A stretch of DNA of 64,000 bases from Paracoccus aerodenitrificans. GTDB taxonomy: Bacteria; Pseudomonadota; Alphaproteobacteria; Rhodobacterales; Rhodobacteraceae. The DNA lies in contig NZ_CP115784.1 in NCBI RefSeq assembly GCF_027913215.1, positions 930,001 through 994,000 of the forward strand, read 5' to 3'. The notes beneath the pieces were generated by a model that was not told the origin of the DNA, searched no databases, and saw only the letters and a program-made list of their open reading frames with translations. Shown piece after piece: positions 43,657 through 52,504 of the stretch. Each line of letters begins with the position of its first letter. Within the stretch, counting starts at the first letter, position 1. The position numbers and the translations under genes are program-made.

Positions 43657-44103
43657 ATGAGGATCAGGCCGGTTGAGGAGGATGACCGGGCGCAGTGGCA
43701 GGCGCTCTGGCATGGGTATCAGGTGTTTTACGGATATGAAGACCGGCCGCAGTCGTTTTTCGACACTGCTTTCAGCCGGTTACTTTCCGGTGAGGCCGGG
43801 GATTTTCGCGGGCTGGTGGCGGAAGATAGCGCAGAGCTGGTCGGGCTGACCCATTATGTGTTTCATCCCAATCTCTGGCGGCCTGAAGGCGTGTGCTATT
43901 TGCAGGATCTGTTCACTTTGCCCGCAGCCCGGGGAAAAGGGGTCGGGCGGGCTCTGATCGCGGCGGTCAGGGATGCGGCGGCAGAGCGGGGCGTGAACAC
44001 GGTTTACTGGCTGACTGCCGAGGATAATTATGCCGGGCGGATATTGTATGACCGGGTTGCCACGCGGACACCGTTCATCAAATATCAATGCTCAACTGAA
44101 TGA
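43657..44103 (+). CDS. GNAT family N-acetyltransferase
   Basis: 148 aa. A single GNAT domain with the acetyl-CoA pyrophosphate loop in [17 protein letters not shown] (about 89-105), preceded by the beta-4 strand ([11 protein letters not shown]), and a late [12 protein letters not shown] segment. Substrate unknown. AGGAG precedes the ATG. The stop overlaps the aroQ start by ATGA. Confidence 0.87.
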   Translation: MRIRPVEEDDRAQWQALWHGYQVFYGYEDRPQSFFDTAFSRLLSGEAGDFRGLVAEDSAELVGLTHYVFHPNLWRPEGVCYLQDLFTLPAARGKGVGRALIAAVRDAAAERGVNTVYWLTAEDNYAGRILYDRVATRTPFIKYQCSTE

Positions 44104-44546
44104 TGGAGCGCGATGTGAAAACCATTCTTGTCCTGAACGGACCCAATCTGAACCTTCTGGGCCAGCGTCAGCCTGAAATTTACGGGCATGAGAACCTGGA
44201 CGATGTCAAAGCACTGGCGCAGGCGGCCTGTGCCGAGGGCTTTTCAATCGAGCAGAAACAGTCGAACTGGGAAGGTCAACTGATCGACTGGATTCATGAG
44301 GCGCGGGGAACGACCGCCGGGATCGTGATTAATCCGGGGGCGCTGACCCATACCTCGGTGGCGCTTCTGGATGCGCTTAATACCTATGAAGGGCCTGTGA
44401 TCGAGGTGCATATCAGCCAGGTCCACAAGCGTGAACCGTTCCGGCATCATTCCTATGTCAGCAAGCGGGCGGATGCGGTGATTGCCGGGCTTGGTGTCGA
44501 TGGGTATGGTGCTGCCATCAGGCGGATCTGTAAACTGCAGTCCTAG
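44100..44546 (+). CDS. aroQ: Type II 3-dehydroquinate dehydratase
   Basis: 148 aa. Dehydrates 3-dehydroquinate in the shikimate pathway. [17 protein letters not shown] carries the catalytic tyrosine and arginine, followed by [35 protein letters not shown] and the histidine/serine substrate residues. The ATG at 44100 overlaps the GNAT stop; a GTG at 44115 preceded by GGAG six bases away would give the more usual N-terminus ([10 protein letters not shown]) and may be the true start. Its TAG stop shares CTAG with the convergent gene. Confidence 0.95.
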   Translation: MMERDVKTILVLNGPNLNLLGQRQPEIYGHENLDDVKALAQAACAEGFSIEQKQSNWEGQLIDWIHEARGTTAGIVINPGALTHTSVALLDALNTYEGPVIEVHISQVHKREPFRHHSYVSKRADAVIAGLGVDGYGAAIRRICKLQS

Positions 44547-44884
44547 CCGTCGATCCGGTGGATATCGCGGGCGATCCCGGCTGTTTTTTCCGCCCAAGTG
44601 CTTTCGGTGATCCGTGTCTTATGTGCTTTGACAGCGTCAAGATCGGCAAAAAGCTCTTCGACTTGCCAGATCAGCGGATCCTCTGTCTGGACGATATCGA
44701 AATACAGGCAACCCAGCTCGGCGCGACTGGCGGCGATATGGGCGGGGAGATGTTCCAGAACCGTCAACAATTCCTCGCCATTGGCGCAGATGAGCTGTCC
44801 TGACAGGGCGATCTGGCCCTTCGATGGGGCCGGACGCCCATTGCCAGAGATCGGGGCGTGGGTCTGTCCGCAATTACAGCTCAT
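44543..44884 (-). CDS. Antibiotic biosynthesis monooxygenase (ABM) domain protein
   Basis: 113 aa. The core from residue 24 ([20 protein letters not shown], then [32 protein letters not shown] in outline) follows the ABM dimeric alpha-beta barrel pattern of small quinol monooxygenases and haem-degrading-like proteins. The short N-terminus has two cysteines in SCNCGQTH, unusual for the family. The start overlaps the stop of the DUF72 gene upstream by 4 bases, and the stop shares CTAG with aroQ. Confidence 0.7.
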   Translation of the reverse strand: MSCNCGQTHAPISGNGRPAPSKGQIALSGQLICANGEELLTVLEHLPAHIAASRAELGCLYFDIVQTEDPLIWQVEELFADLDAVKAHKTRITESTWAEKTAGIARDIHRIDG

Positions 44885-45612
44885 GTGAGTCTCTCGATCA
44901 GGGCCATCGCGCAGGCCGGGTTGCGATGTTTCTCGCCTGAGATCACATAAAGGTAAAGATCGCGATCCTGCGCCATGCGTCGTACCTCGGCGGCCCAGTG
45001 GTCCAGACCCTGCTGGTCATATCCCTGTTCGATATCTTTCGTTCCCATAATGCGGAGATAGGCAAAATCGGCTGTATCCGCGTCGATATCGGGAAATTTA
45101 CTGTCCCCTGAGCGGATCAGGGCGATATTGCGGGCGCGGCATAGATCGGCGGCGCGCGGGTCGGCGAAGCTGGGATGGCGCGGCTCGATCGCGTGGCGCA
45201 GGGGCAACCCGTCTTTCTCTGGCGGCAGAAGCGCCAGAAAATCGCCGAAATCCTGCGGATCGAAGCTTTTGGTTTCGGCAAACTGCCAGTTGATCGGACC
45301 AAGCTTTCTCCCCAACCGGGTCAGCCCCGAATCGAGGAATTTCCCGATGCTTTTCCCGGCCTCGGCCAGAACGCGGCGATTGGTCGAGAAGCGGATGGCT
45401 TTCAGCGAGAAGACGAAATCATCCGGCGTTTCATCGTGCCATTTCTCGAATGTTTCGGGTTTTTGTGTGCGGTAATAGGTGGCGTTGATCTCGATACTGC
45501 CAAGCTTGCTGCTGGCATATTCCAGTTCCCGCCTTTGCGGCAGATCCGCAGGGTAGAAGACGCCGCCGCGCCATTCGGGGAAATTCCAGCCGCCAATACC
45601 GATTCGGATCAT
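44881..45612 (-). CDS. DUF72 domain-containing protein (YecE-like)
   Basis: 243 aa. The TIM-barrel-like DUF72 family is recognised from IGIGGWNFPEWRGGVFYP, then the LGSIEINATYYRTQKPETFEKW segment (in outline), FVFSLKAIRFST and FAYLRIMGT. The biochemical role is unknown. The ATG at 45612 follows GGAG; the longer frame to 45636 is not needed. It overlaps the ABM gene by ATGA, so the two are cotranscribed. Confidence 0.88.
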   Translation of the reverse strand: MIRIGIGGWNFPEWRGGVFYPADLPQRRELEYASSKLGSIEINATYYRTQKPETFEKWHDETPDDFVFSLKAIRFSTNRRVLAEAGKSIGKFLDSGLTRLGRKLGPINWQFAETKSFDPQDFGDFLALLPPEKDGLPLRHAIEPRHPSFADPRAADLCRARNIALIRSGDSKFPDIDADTADFAYLRIMGTKDIEQGYDQQGLDHWAAEVRRMAQDRDLYLYVISGEKHRNPACAMALIERLT

Positions 45613-45696
45613 GATACGCTCCGTTTTTCTGACCATGCTGCAAGTTTCATGGGGATGCGCAGCGAGATCGGGCGTTTCATCCGAACATAGCCCACG

Positions 45697-46113
45697 TCAA
45701 TGCTCGCCCTGACAAAGCTGATGATCGGCAAGCGAGCTGAGGACATAGCAATCGCCTGCATCGCCATCTCCATTGCAGCCTTTCGTGATCCGGGACAGCT
45801 CGGTTTCAAGGGCTTTCAGCCGGGCGATGCGGCGCTGAACATCGGCAAGCTGCGCCGAGGCGATGTCGTTTGCCTGCTGGCATGACCTGTCCGGATGGTC
45901 CTGCAACTCCATCAATGCCGAGATCGCCTCGATGGAAAAGCCCAATTCACGCGCATGGCGGATGAAACCCAGCCGCGCCAGCCCGTCACCGTCATAGCGG
46001 CGCTGATTGCCCTCGGTCCGTTCTGCAGGCGCGATCAGGCCCATCTGTTCGTAATACCGGATCGTCGGCACCTTAATGCCGGTGCGCCGGGAAATCTCTC
46101 CGATTGAAAACAT
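45697..46113 (-). CDS. MerR family heavy-metal-responsive regulator (ZntR/CadR-like)
   Basis: 138 aa. The MerR winged helix (FSIGEISRRTGIKVPTIRYY, then NQRRYDGDGLARLGFIRHAR) covers residues 1-70, followed by the dimer helix. The C-terminal metal loop has KGCNGDGDAGDC, a C-x8-C spacing like the zinc loop of ZntR, plus an earlier cysteine (DRSCQQAND) at the position of ZntR C79 and a late CQGEH. A Zn/Cd/Pb-type sensor is therefore likely. No metal efflux gene is adjacent. A dyad at 46131-46152 may be its operator. Confidence 0.85.
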   Translation of the reverse strand: MFSIGEISRRTGIKVPTIRYYEQMGLIAPAERTEGNQRRYDGDGLARLGFIRHARELGFSIEAISALMELQDHPDRSCQQANDIASAQLADVQRRIARLKALETELSRITKGCNGDGDAGDCYVLSSLADHQLCQGEH

Positions 46114-46130
46114 GGAACCGCCCCTGAAAC

Positions 46131-46152
46131 TCTGGTCGCTGAAGCTATTAGA
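46131..46152. promoter_or_regulatory. Candidate MerR operator dyad
   Basis: TCTGGTCGCT-GA-AGCTATTAGA is an imperfect 10-2-10 dyad (7 of 10 arms match), 17 bp upstream of the merR start. MerR-type operators are long dyads between -35 and -10 elements. CTGAAA (46124-46129) and TATTAG (46147-46152) on the plus strand could be such elements. Confidence 0.4.
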
Positions 46153-46354
46153 TCAGAGCAGGTGCCAAAGCGAAAGATCGCTGCCTTTACCGCCTTGCGG
46201 ATGGCAGGAAGGCGCCGCCGGATTTGTCAAGTTGCGTTGCTTTCGATGTGGCAACCGAAACCGGCGGGTCGGTCGCGGGGAGAGGTGGACAGGCCTCGGG
46301 TCGGTGCTGTTAAGCTGACGGCAAATGCGATTCGTTCAGATGGAGAAGATTATT

Positions 46355-47263
46355 ATGGGCAGTATTCAGAAGCTGGTCATTGCCGGTGCCGGTGTCATGG
46401 GCTCACAAGTGGCGTGGCAGGCTGCGTGGCATGGCAAGACTGTGCATGTTTACGACGCATTCGAGGAAGGGCTGAAGAACGGCGATAAGCTGTTTTCCTC
46501 ATATATGGATGAATTCGTTGAAAAACGTGGCGAAAGCCGGGATCGGGTCGAGGCGGCGCGGCAGCGTATCAGCGGCACCACCGATCTGCAGGCGGCGCTT
46601 GCGGATGCCGATATGGTCATCGAGCAGGTGCCCGAAAATATGAAGATCAAGCAGGAATTCTGGGAGAAAGCCTCTGGCTTTGCGCCGGAAAAGACGATTT
46701 TCTGCACGAATACCTCGTCGCTTCTGCCAAGTGCGATGCTGCCTTTCGTGGACCGTCCGAAGAAATTCCTGACCCTGCATTTCTGCGTGAAAGTCTGGGA
46801 GGCCAATATCGGCGAAGTCATGCTGACCCCGGAAACCGATCCGTCGCTGCGGGAAACCGTGTCGGAATTCGCGCGGGAAATCGGGCTGGTTCCGGTTCAG
46901 GTGCAGAAGGAGCAGCCGGGATATATCCTCAACTCGCTGCTGATTCCGCTGATGCGGGCCACTATCGAACTGGTGCGGAACGGCGTCGGCAGTCCGCAGG
47001 ATATCGACCGGGTCTGGCGGATCTGCATGGGTGGGACCGGCCCGGTCGAGATGATCGACAAGGTCGGGATGCAGGTCTGCTATCACCTTCTGCAGGGGAT
47101 TGGCGAGCAGGGCGATCAGAACGCCGCCGAGCAGGCCGAATTCTTCAAGACCGAATTCATCGACAAGGGCAAACTGGGCATCAGCTCGGGTGAGGGGTTT
47201 TACACCTATCCGAATCCCGCTTTCGAGGCCCCGGATTTTCTGGAGCCGGGTGCGAAGGAATAG
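46355..47263 (+). CDS. 3-hydroxyacyl-CoA dehydrogenase family protein
   Basis: 302 aa. An N-terminal NAD-binding Rossmann domain (VIAGAGVMGSQVAWQAAWHG) and a C-terminal helical dimer domain. The catalytic segment carries CTNTSSLLPS and TLHFCVKVWEANIGEVM; the usual LHFFNPVxxMxLVE histidine region is modified to LHFCVKVWEAN, so the substrate may differ from straight 3-hydroxybutyryl-CoA; carnitine dehydrogenase-like or 3-hydroxyacyl substrates are possible. ATG at 46355 follows GGAG. The stop lies in a palindrome shared with guaA. Confidence 0.85.
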   Translation: MGSIQKLVIAGAGVMGSQVAWQAAWHGKTVHVYDAFEEGLKNGDKLFSSYMDEFVEKRGESRDRVEAARQRISGTTDLQAALADADMVIEQVPENMKIKQEFWEKASGFAPEKTIFCTNTSSLLPSAMLPFVDRPKKFLTLHFCVKVWEANIGEVMLTPETDPSLRETVSEFAREIGLVPVQVQKEQPGYILNSLLIPLMRATIELVRNGVGSPQDIDRVWRICMGGTGPVEMIDKVGMQVCYHLLQGIGEQGDQNAAEQAEFFKTEFIDKGKLGISSGEGFYTYPNPAFEAPDFLEPGAKE

Positions 47264-47279
47264 GTCCGGGACCTATTCC
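47257..47279. terminator. Palindrome spanning both stop codons of the convergent HAD and guaA genes
   Basis: GGAATAGGTCC (47257-47267) is the exact reverse complement of GGACCTATTCC (47269-47279) with one base between. Both stop codons (TAG at 47261-47263 plus, TAG at 47275-47273 minus) are inside it. It can act as a terminator hairpin for both directions, although no T run follows. Confidence 0.6.
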
Positions 47280-48826
47280 CACTCAATCGTGCCGGGTGGC
47301 TTTGACGTAATGTCATAGGTCACCCGGTTGATGCCCTTCACCTCGTTGATGATCCGTGTCGCGGTCTCGCCGAGGAATTCATGGGTGAAGGGATAGTAAT
47401 CCGCCGTCATCCCATCGACCGAAGTCACCGCACGCAGGGCGCAGGCGTAATCATAGGTGCGCCCGTCACCCATCACGCCCACGGTGCGGACGGGCAGGAT
47501 CGCCACGAAAGCCTGCCAGATTTCGTCGTAAAGCCCGTGCTTGCGGATCTGGTCGATATAGACCGCATCGGCCTTGCGCAGGATGTCCAGCTTTTCGCGG
47601 GTGATCTCTCCGGGGCAGCGGATCGCAAGACCCGGACCGGGGAAGGGGTGTCGGCCGATGAAGCTGTCGGGGAGGCCCAGTTCACGGCCAAGGGCGCGGA
47701 CCTCGTCCTTGAACAACTCGCGCAGCGGTTCGACCAGTTTCAGCCCCATCTTCTCGGGCAGGCCGCCGACATTATGGTGCGACTTGATGGTGACCGACGG
47801 CCCGCCGCTGAAGCTGACGCTTTCGATCACATCGGGATAGAGTGTGCCCTGCGCCAGAAACTCCGCGCCGTCGATCCCGTTGGCGTATTTCTGGAACACG
47901 TCGATGAACAGCCTGCCGATGGTCTTGCGCTTGACCTCGGGATCACTGACGCCCTCCAGAGCGCCGATGAACAGATCGGATTCATCGGCATGGATCAGCG
48001 GGATGTTGTAATTGTCGCGGAACATGGTCACGACTTCCTCGGCCTCGTTCTGCCGCAGCAATCCGTGATCGACGAAAACGCAGGTCAGCTGGTCTCCGAT
48101 CGCCTCATGGATCAGAACGGCGGCAACCGAGGAATCTACGCCGCCGGACAGGCCGCAAATGACCTTCTTGTCGCCGACCTGTTCGCGGATCTTGCGGATC
48201 GCCTCATCCCGATAGGCGGCCATCGTCCAGTCGCCGGTGAAGCCCGCCATGCGGATGAAATTCTCCAGCATGGTCTTGCCGTTCGGCGTGTGGTGCACCT
48301 CGGGGTGGAACTGCACGGCGAAGAAACCGCGCGATTCGTCGGCGGTGATCGCGTAAGGCGCATTGGGCGAGGTGCCGATCACCTCGAAACCTGGGGCCAG
48401 TTCGGTCACCCGGTCGCCGTGGCTCATCCAGACCTGTTCGCGATCCGACAGCCCGGCGAAGATCCCGTCCTTCTTGTGACCCTGCGCGGGGGTAACGAAA
48501 GCCCGGCCATATTCGGCATGATGCCCCGCCTCAACCCTCCCGCCAAGCTGGGTCATCATCACCTGCTGGCCATAGCAGATGCCAAAGACCGGCACCCCCA
48601 TCGACCAGAGCGCATCCGGTGCGCGTGGGCTGCCTTCGCGGGTCACGCTGTCGGGACCGCCCGAGAGGATCACGGCTTTCGGCGCAACTTCGGCCAGTGT
48701 GGCGTCGGTGACATTCTGATAGGGATGGATCTCGCAATACACATCCAGTTCGCGCAGACGCCGCGCGATAAGCTGGGTGACCTGAGAACCGAAGTCGATG
48801 ATGAGAAGGCGCTGATGCTGGGTCAT
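47273..48826 (-). CDS. guaA: GMP synthase (glutamine-hydrolysing)
   Basis: About 517 aa. Amidates XMP to GMP. The class I glutamine amidotransferase domain comes first ([20 protein letters not shown], then the nucleophile in FGICYGQQ, and [10 protein letters not shown]), followed by the ATP pyrophosphatase loop [16 protein letters not shown] and the C-terminal dimerisation domain ending in the conserved [14 protein letters not shown]. The ATG at 48826 gives the family start [11 protein letters not shown]; another ATG lies three codons upstream. Confidence 0.96.
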   Translation of the reverse strand: MTQHQRLLIIDFGSQVTQLIARRLRELDVYCEIHPYQNVTDATLAEVAPKAVILSGGPDSVTREGSPRAPDALWSMGVPVFGICYGQQVMMTQLGGRVEAGHHAEYGRAFVTPAQGHKKDGIFAGLSDREQVWMSHGDRVTELAPGFEVIGTSPNAPYAITADESRGFFAVQFHPEVHHTPNGKTMLENFIRMAGFTGDWTMAAYRDEAIRKIREQVGDKKVICGLSGGVDSSVAAVLIHEAIGDQLTCVFVDHGLLRQNEAEEVVTMFRDNYNIPLIHADESDLFIGALEGVSDPEVKRKTIGRLFIDVFQKYANGIDGAEFLAQGTLYPDVIESVSFSGGPSVTIKSHHNVGGLPEKMGLKLVEPLRELFKDEVRALGRELGLPDSFIGRHPFPGPGLAIRCPGEITREKLDILRKADAVYIDQIRKHGLYDEIWQAFVAILPVRTVGVMGDGRTYDYACALRAVTSVDGMTADYYPFTHEFLGETATRIINEVKGINRVTYDITSKPPGTIEWE

Positions 48827-48957
48827 GCAGGGCATTTACGGCGCAGGCCGCGTTCTGACAAGTCCGGGTTTGGAAAGATCTGCGCGGAACCCGGTCAAGC
48901 CGGGCGGCGTTTGGATTTCAGCTTGTTAACCAACGGGTTCTTCCCTGAGAGGTCCTC

Positions 48958-49533
48958 ATGATCCGCAGCCCCCTTCATTTCGCGACCGTCATCGGAGCGG
49001 CTTCTCTTGCCGCCCTTGCGTCCTGTTCGCCCGAGAATTTCGCCGCCGCACCGGATTCGCAGCGTCAGGTCACGATGGTTCCGACCGGCGATCCGTCCAT
49101 TCCCGATCCGGTCGAACAGTCGCTTGCCCCGGTCTGCGCCCCGGCAGGTGGCGAGTTGATCGCCGCGCTTCAGGAGCAGATCAACGCAGAAAGAGCGGCG
49201 CTTGGCCGCTCGACCGTCGCGTTTTCGGAAGATCTGGATGTGGTCGCGCAATCCCATGCCTGCGACATGGTCTCAATGGGGCGGATGACGGTGGCGGGAT
49301 CGAACGGATCTTCCGTCGTGCATCGTGTGCGTGCTGCGGAATATACTGCCTGCGCAGCCGCTCAACTGATCGGACGGGCAGGGGATCCCTATGCGCAGGC
49401 AGCGGACTGGATGGCCAATCCCGCCGAGGAAGAGATCATGACGCATGATGAATTCGACGAGGCCGGGATCGGCGTTGTCCAATCGGGCGGGCGTCTGTGG
49501 TGGTCGCTTGTCCTGACGGATAACTGCCGCTGA
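48958..49533 (+). CDS. CAP/SCP domain lipoprotein
   Basis: 191 aa. A lipoprotein signal with lipobox LAALASC (C23). The CAP domain runs from about residue 62 (LIAALQEQINAERAALGR, VVAQSHACDMVSMGRM, then WMANPAEEEIMTHDEFDEAG and GRLWWSLVLTDNC). Bacterial CAP proteins are secreted and of mostly unknown function. Four cysteines in the domain may pair. A strong bidirectional terminator follows. Confidence 0.88.
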   Translation: MIRSPLHFATVIGAASLAALASCSPENFAAAPDSQRQVTMVPTGDPSIPDPVEQSLAPVCAPAGGELIAALQEQINAERAALGRSTVAFSEDLDVVAQSHACDMVSMGRMTVAGSNGSSVVHRVRAAEYTACAAAQLIGRAGDPYAQAADWMANPAEEEIMTHDEFDEAGIGVVQSGGRLWWSLVLTDNCR

Positions 49534-49560
49534 ACAGCTACCGCACATGACCGGCGATTA

Positions 49561-49586
49561 AAAAAGGGGCCTGACGGCCCCTTTTT
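49561..49586. terminator. Bidirectional intrinsic terminator (CAP gene / livM)
   Basis: AAAAAGGGGCC (49561-49571), loop TGAC, GGCCCCTTTTT (49576-49586). A run precedes and T run follows, so it works on both strands between the convergent genes. Confidence 0.9.
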
Positions 49587-49605
49587 CTGTCTGTCTGATC
49601 CGCGA

Positions 49606-50946
49606 CTACTTCTCGGGCACCAAGCCGCGCGGCGCGAAGCGCAGCACCAGCAGCAAGACCAGCCCCATCGCGATGAAGCGCATATGCGGCGAACTGTCCA
49701 GAAGATGATCCTTGATGTCTCCGGGCGGCAAGGGAGAGGTCACAAGCTGGATCAGTTGCGGCCCCCAGACCTCTGCCTTGATCCAGATGAACCAGATCAG
49801 GATACCGCCAAGCGCCGCGCCCCAGTTATTGCCGGAGCCTCCGACAATGACCATGACCCAGATCAGGAAGGTATAGCGCAGCGGGTTATACTGCGTCGGC
49901 GCCATCAGCCCGTCGAGCGTGATCATCATCGCACCGGCAATGCCGATCACCGCGCAGCCGATGACGAAGACCTGAAGGTGACGGCCCGTGACATCCTTGC
50001 CCATCGCCTCTGCGGCGGTTTCATTGTCGCGAATGGCCCGCATCATCCGGCCCCAGGGCGATTTAAGCGCAAGCTCGGCCAGCAGGATCAGCACGATCAG
50101 AACCGTGGCGAACAGCCCTGCATAGCTGGCCTTGACCCAGATCCCGGATAGTTCCGCCGCCGACATCCCCCAATCCGAGGCGCGGTTGATGAAGTCCTGG
50201 CTCTGCTGCAGATCGACCTCATAGGGGGCGGGGCGCGGAATGCCGGTCACATTCTTGACCCCGCGCGCCAGCCACTCCTCGTTTTTCAGCACGGCGACGA
50301 TGATTTCGCCGATGCCGAGCGTGGCGATGGCCAGATAATCCGACCGCAGGCCAAGCGCGACCTTGCCGACACCCCATGCGGCGATGGCCGCGAACAGCCC
50401 GCCAACCGGCCATGACAGCAGCACCGGCAGACCGAGCCCGCCTATATTGCCGTATTGCGCGGCCTGGTTGGCCTCGATCGCGTCCACTGCCGGATCGAAC
50501 AGGAAGCGATACAGGAAAAATCCGATCACCAGTGTCGCGAGGACCGCCGGGACCCGCATTTTCCGGCTGATGCGCTTCCACAGGACCGAGGCAAGCACCA
50601 CAGTGCCCAACCCGACCACAATCGCGGCAATCATGCGCAGCCCGCCCGCGCCCCATGCGCCTTCCACCGGCTGAACCGAGATCAGCACCGGGGCCAGACC
50701 GCCAAGCGCGATGAACCCCACCACGCCCGAGTTGAACAGCCCGGCATAGCCCCACTGGATATTCAGCCCCAATGCCATGATGCCGGAAATCAGTCCCATA
50801 TTCAGGATCGCCAGCGAGGTGTTCCACGATCCGGTGAACAGGGCGTTGCTGGTCGTGCCTTCCAGAACGAACAGCACCGCAAGCACCGCGAACAGCAGCG
50901 GCGCACGCCAGGCGCTGACAGCTTCGACTTGTCGTGTCGTTGCCAT
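49606..50946 (-). CDS. livM: Branched-chain amino-acid ABC transporter permease LivM
   Basis: 446 aa, the inner-membrane permease of a HAAT-type importer. Many hydrophobic helices are visible, with the LivM signatures (ALGLNIQWGYAGLFNSGVVGF, LRSDYLAIATLGIGEIIV, SPWGRMMRAIRDNETAAEAM coupling loop, VIGCAVIGIAGAM). The length is somewhat above the E. coli protein because of inserts around residues 150-190 and 225-255. Last gene of livJ-G-F-hyp-H-M; the start follows the livH stop by 11 bp. Confidence 0.93.
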   Translation of the reverse strand: MATTRQVEAVSAWRAPLLFAVLAVLFVLEGTTSNALFTGSWNTSLAILNMGLISGIMALGLNIQWGYAGLFNSGVVGFIALGGLAPVLISVQPVEGAWGAGGLRMIAAIVVGLGTVVLASVLWKRISRKMRVPAVLATLVIGFFLYRFLFDPAVDAIEANQAAQYGNIGGLGLPVLLSWPVGGLFAAIAAWGVGKVALGLRSDYLAIATLGIGEIIVAVLKNEEWLARGVKNVTGIPRPAPYEVDLQQSQDFINRASDWGMSAAELSGIWVKASYAGLFATVLIVLILLAELALKSPWGRMMRAIRDNETAAEAMGKDVTGRHLQVFVIGCAVIGIAGAMMITLDGLMAPTQYNPLRYTFLIWVMVIVGGSGNNWGAALGGILIWFIWIKAEVWGPQLIQLVTSPLPPGDIKDHLLDSSPHMRFIAMGLVLLLVLRFAPRGLVPEK

Positions 50947-50957
50947 GATCGGACCCC

Positions 50958-51962
50958 CTACACGGATTTGCCGCGGAACAGGCCGGTTGGCCTGAACAGC
51001 AGAACGATGATGAGAATGACGAAGCTGACCGCGAATTTATACTCGGTCGACATCAGTTGTAGCAGCGAGGACCCTGTGTCGAAGCCCAGATACTCGGCCA
51101 CACGCTTCCAGGGATAGGTGATCGCGACCTCGGAAAAGGCGACGATCAGCCCGCCTGCAATCGCGCCGACCGGGCTGCCGAGACCGCCGACGATGGCGGC
51201 GGCGAAGATCGGCAGAAGAAGCTGGAAATAGTTGAAGGGCTTGAAGGATTTGTCCAGACCGTACAGCGTCCCGGCAATGGTTGCCAGAGCCGCCGCGATG
51301 ATCCAGGTCATGCGCACGACGCGCTCGGGGTCGATCCCCGAAAGCAGCGCCAGATCCTCATTATCCGAATAGGCACGCATCGCCTTGCCGGACCGGGTGC
51401 GGTTCAGGAACCAGAACAGCGCCCAGACGACAAGCACCGCGATCACGAGGGTAATCACCTGCGTGGTGCGCAGGGCCAGCCCTTCATCGAGGCCGGTCAT
51501 CTCGCGGAAGCTGCGCACATCGATTACAAACCGGGCGCCGTCGGCAAAGCGGATCTCATCCACGCCGATCAGCAGACGGGTCAGCCCGTTCATCACGAAC
51601 ATGACGCCCACCGACGCCATGACCAGAATGATCGGATCGGATTTCTTCTTGCGATAGAAGCGATAGACGGCGCGGTCGGTGATCAGCATGGCGACTGCGC
51701 ATCCGGCAATCCCGATCGGCAGCGCCAGCAGAGCCACAGGCAGCGGCCCAAGGCTGAGGCCAATCGCCTGAAGCCCCCAGGTCGCCAGAATCGTCACGGC
51801 GGTGCCAAAGGCCATCGTGTCGCCATGCGCGAAGTTGGAGAACCGCAAAATGCCATAGATCAGCGTCACACCAAGCGCACCAAGCGCAAGCTGTGCTCCA
51901 TAGGCTGCTGCGGGGATGAAAACGAAGTTCAGAAAGACCACGAAAGCGTTGAGAGGTTCCAT
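50958..51962 (-). CDS. livH: Branched-chain amino-acid ABC transporter permease LivH
   Basis: 334 aa, the second permease. LivH features are ALGALGVTLIYGILRFSNFA near the N-terminus, the cytoplasmic coupling loop SGKAMRAYSDNEDLALLSGI, and GGLGSPVGAIAGGLIVA. About eight to ten transmembrane helices. GGAGGGCC-like bases precede the ATG. It lies 58 bp after the small periplasmic-protein gene and 11 bp before livM. Confidence 0.93.
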   Translation of the reverse strand: MEPLNAFVVFLNFVFIPAAAYGAQLALGALGVTLIYGILRFSNFAHGDTMAFGTAVTILATWGLQAIGLSLGPLPVALLALPIGIAGCAVAMLITDRAVYRFYRKKKSDPIILVMASVGVMFVMNGLTRLLIGVDEIRFADGARFVIDVRSFREMTGLDEGLALRTTQVITLVIAVLVVWALFWFLNRTRSGKAMRAYSDNEDLALLSGIDPERVVRMTWIIAAALATIAGTLYGLDKSFKPFNYFQLLLPIFAAAIVGGLGSPVGAIAGGLIVAFSEVAITYPWKRVAEYLGFDTGSSLLQLMSTEYKFAVSFVILIIVLLFRPTGLFRGKSV

Positions 51963-52020
51963 CAGAGGCCCTCCTTTCCGCAGGACAGGGTCACGGCAGG
52001 GCGGGAAAGGTCAGAAGCGT

Positions 52021-52500
52021 TCATTCGCACTGCCCCGCATAGGTGATGGACATGGCCGGATCGGTCAGATGAGTCGTGAAACGCGCCTCGCCGCTTTCCA
52101 GCACGGTCAGCAGGCGCTGCTTGGCGGGCGCGGTCTCGGTCGCGCTTGCAAGGGTCATGCCGTTTTCGACCACCGCAGCCATCGCCACGGATTCCGACGG
52201 GTCGTCCCATTCGGCCTCTGCCAGACCGGCCCCGTCGCTGATGATCGTCAGTCGGCCTTCATAGTCCGTCGCCGCGCATTCATCATCGACACATTCGGTC
52301 GCGAAACTGCAACTCAGTGTCACCGAGGTTGCATCCGGAGTGCCGTCGCTTTGCGGTGCCGCGTCCGAAATCGCGGGAACTTCATCTACCGGAGCCTCTC
52401 CGCCGGGGGGCAATGCCCCGGCAGGGTCAGCCTGCTGCGCCGCAGCCTGCAGGGCGATGAAGGCGGCCAGAAAGGCGACGCCTGTCAGGTAAGGTTTCAT
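52021..52500 (-). CDS. Small cysteine-containing periplasmic protein in the liv operon
   Basis: 159 aa, no recognised family. A signal peptide (residues 1-21, ending LQAAA) is followed by a Pro/Ala/Asp-rich linker (about 22-58) and a compact beta-rich domain with four cysteines (SCSFATECVDDEC and a final GQCE) that could form two disulfides. The gene lies between livF and livH, 4 bp from the livF stop, on the same strand, so it is cotranscribed with an importer. A role as an accessory periplasmic factor is inference. Confidence 0.7.
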   Translation of the reverse strand: MKPYLTGVAFLAAFIALQAAAQQADPAGALPPGGEAPVDEVPAISDAAPQSDGTPDATSVTLSCSFATECVDDECAATDYEGRLTIISDGAGLAEAEWDDPSESVAMAAVVENGMTLASATETAPAKQRLLTVLESGEARFTTHLTDPAMSITYAGQCE

Positions 52501-52504
52501 ATCG

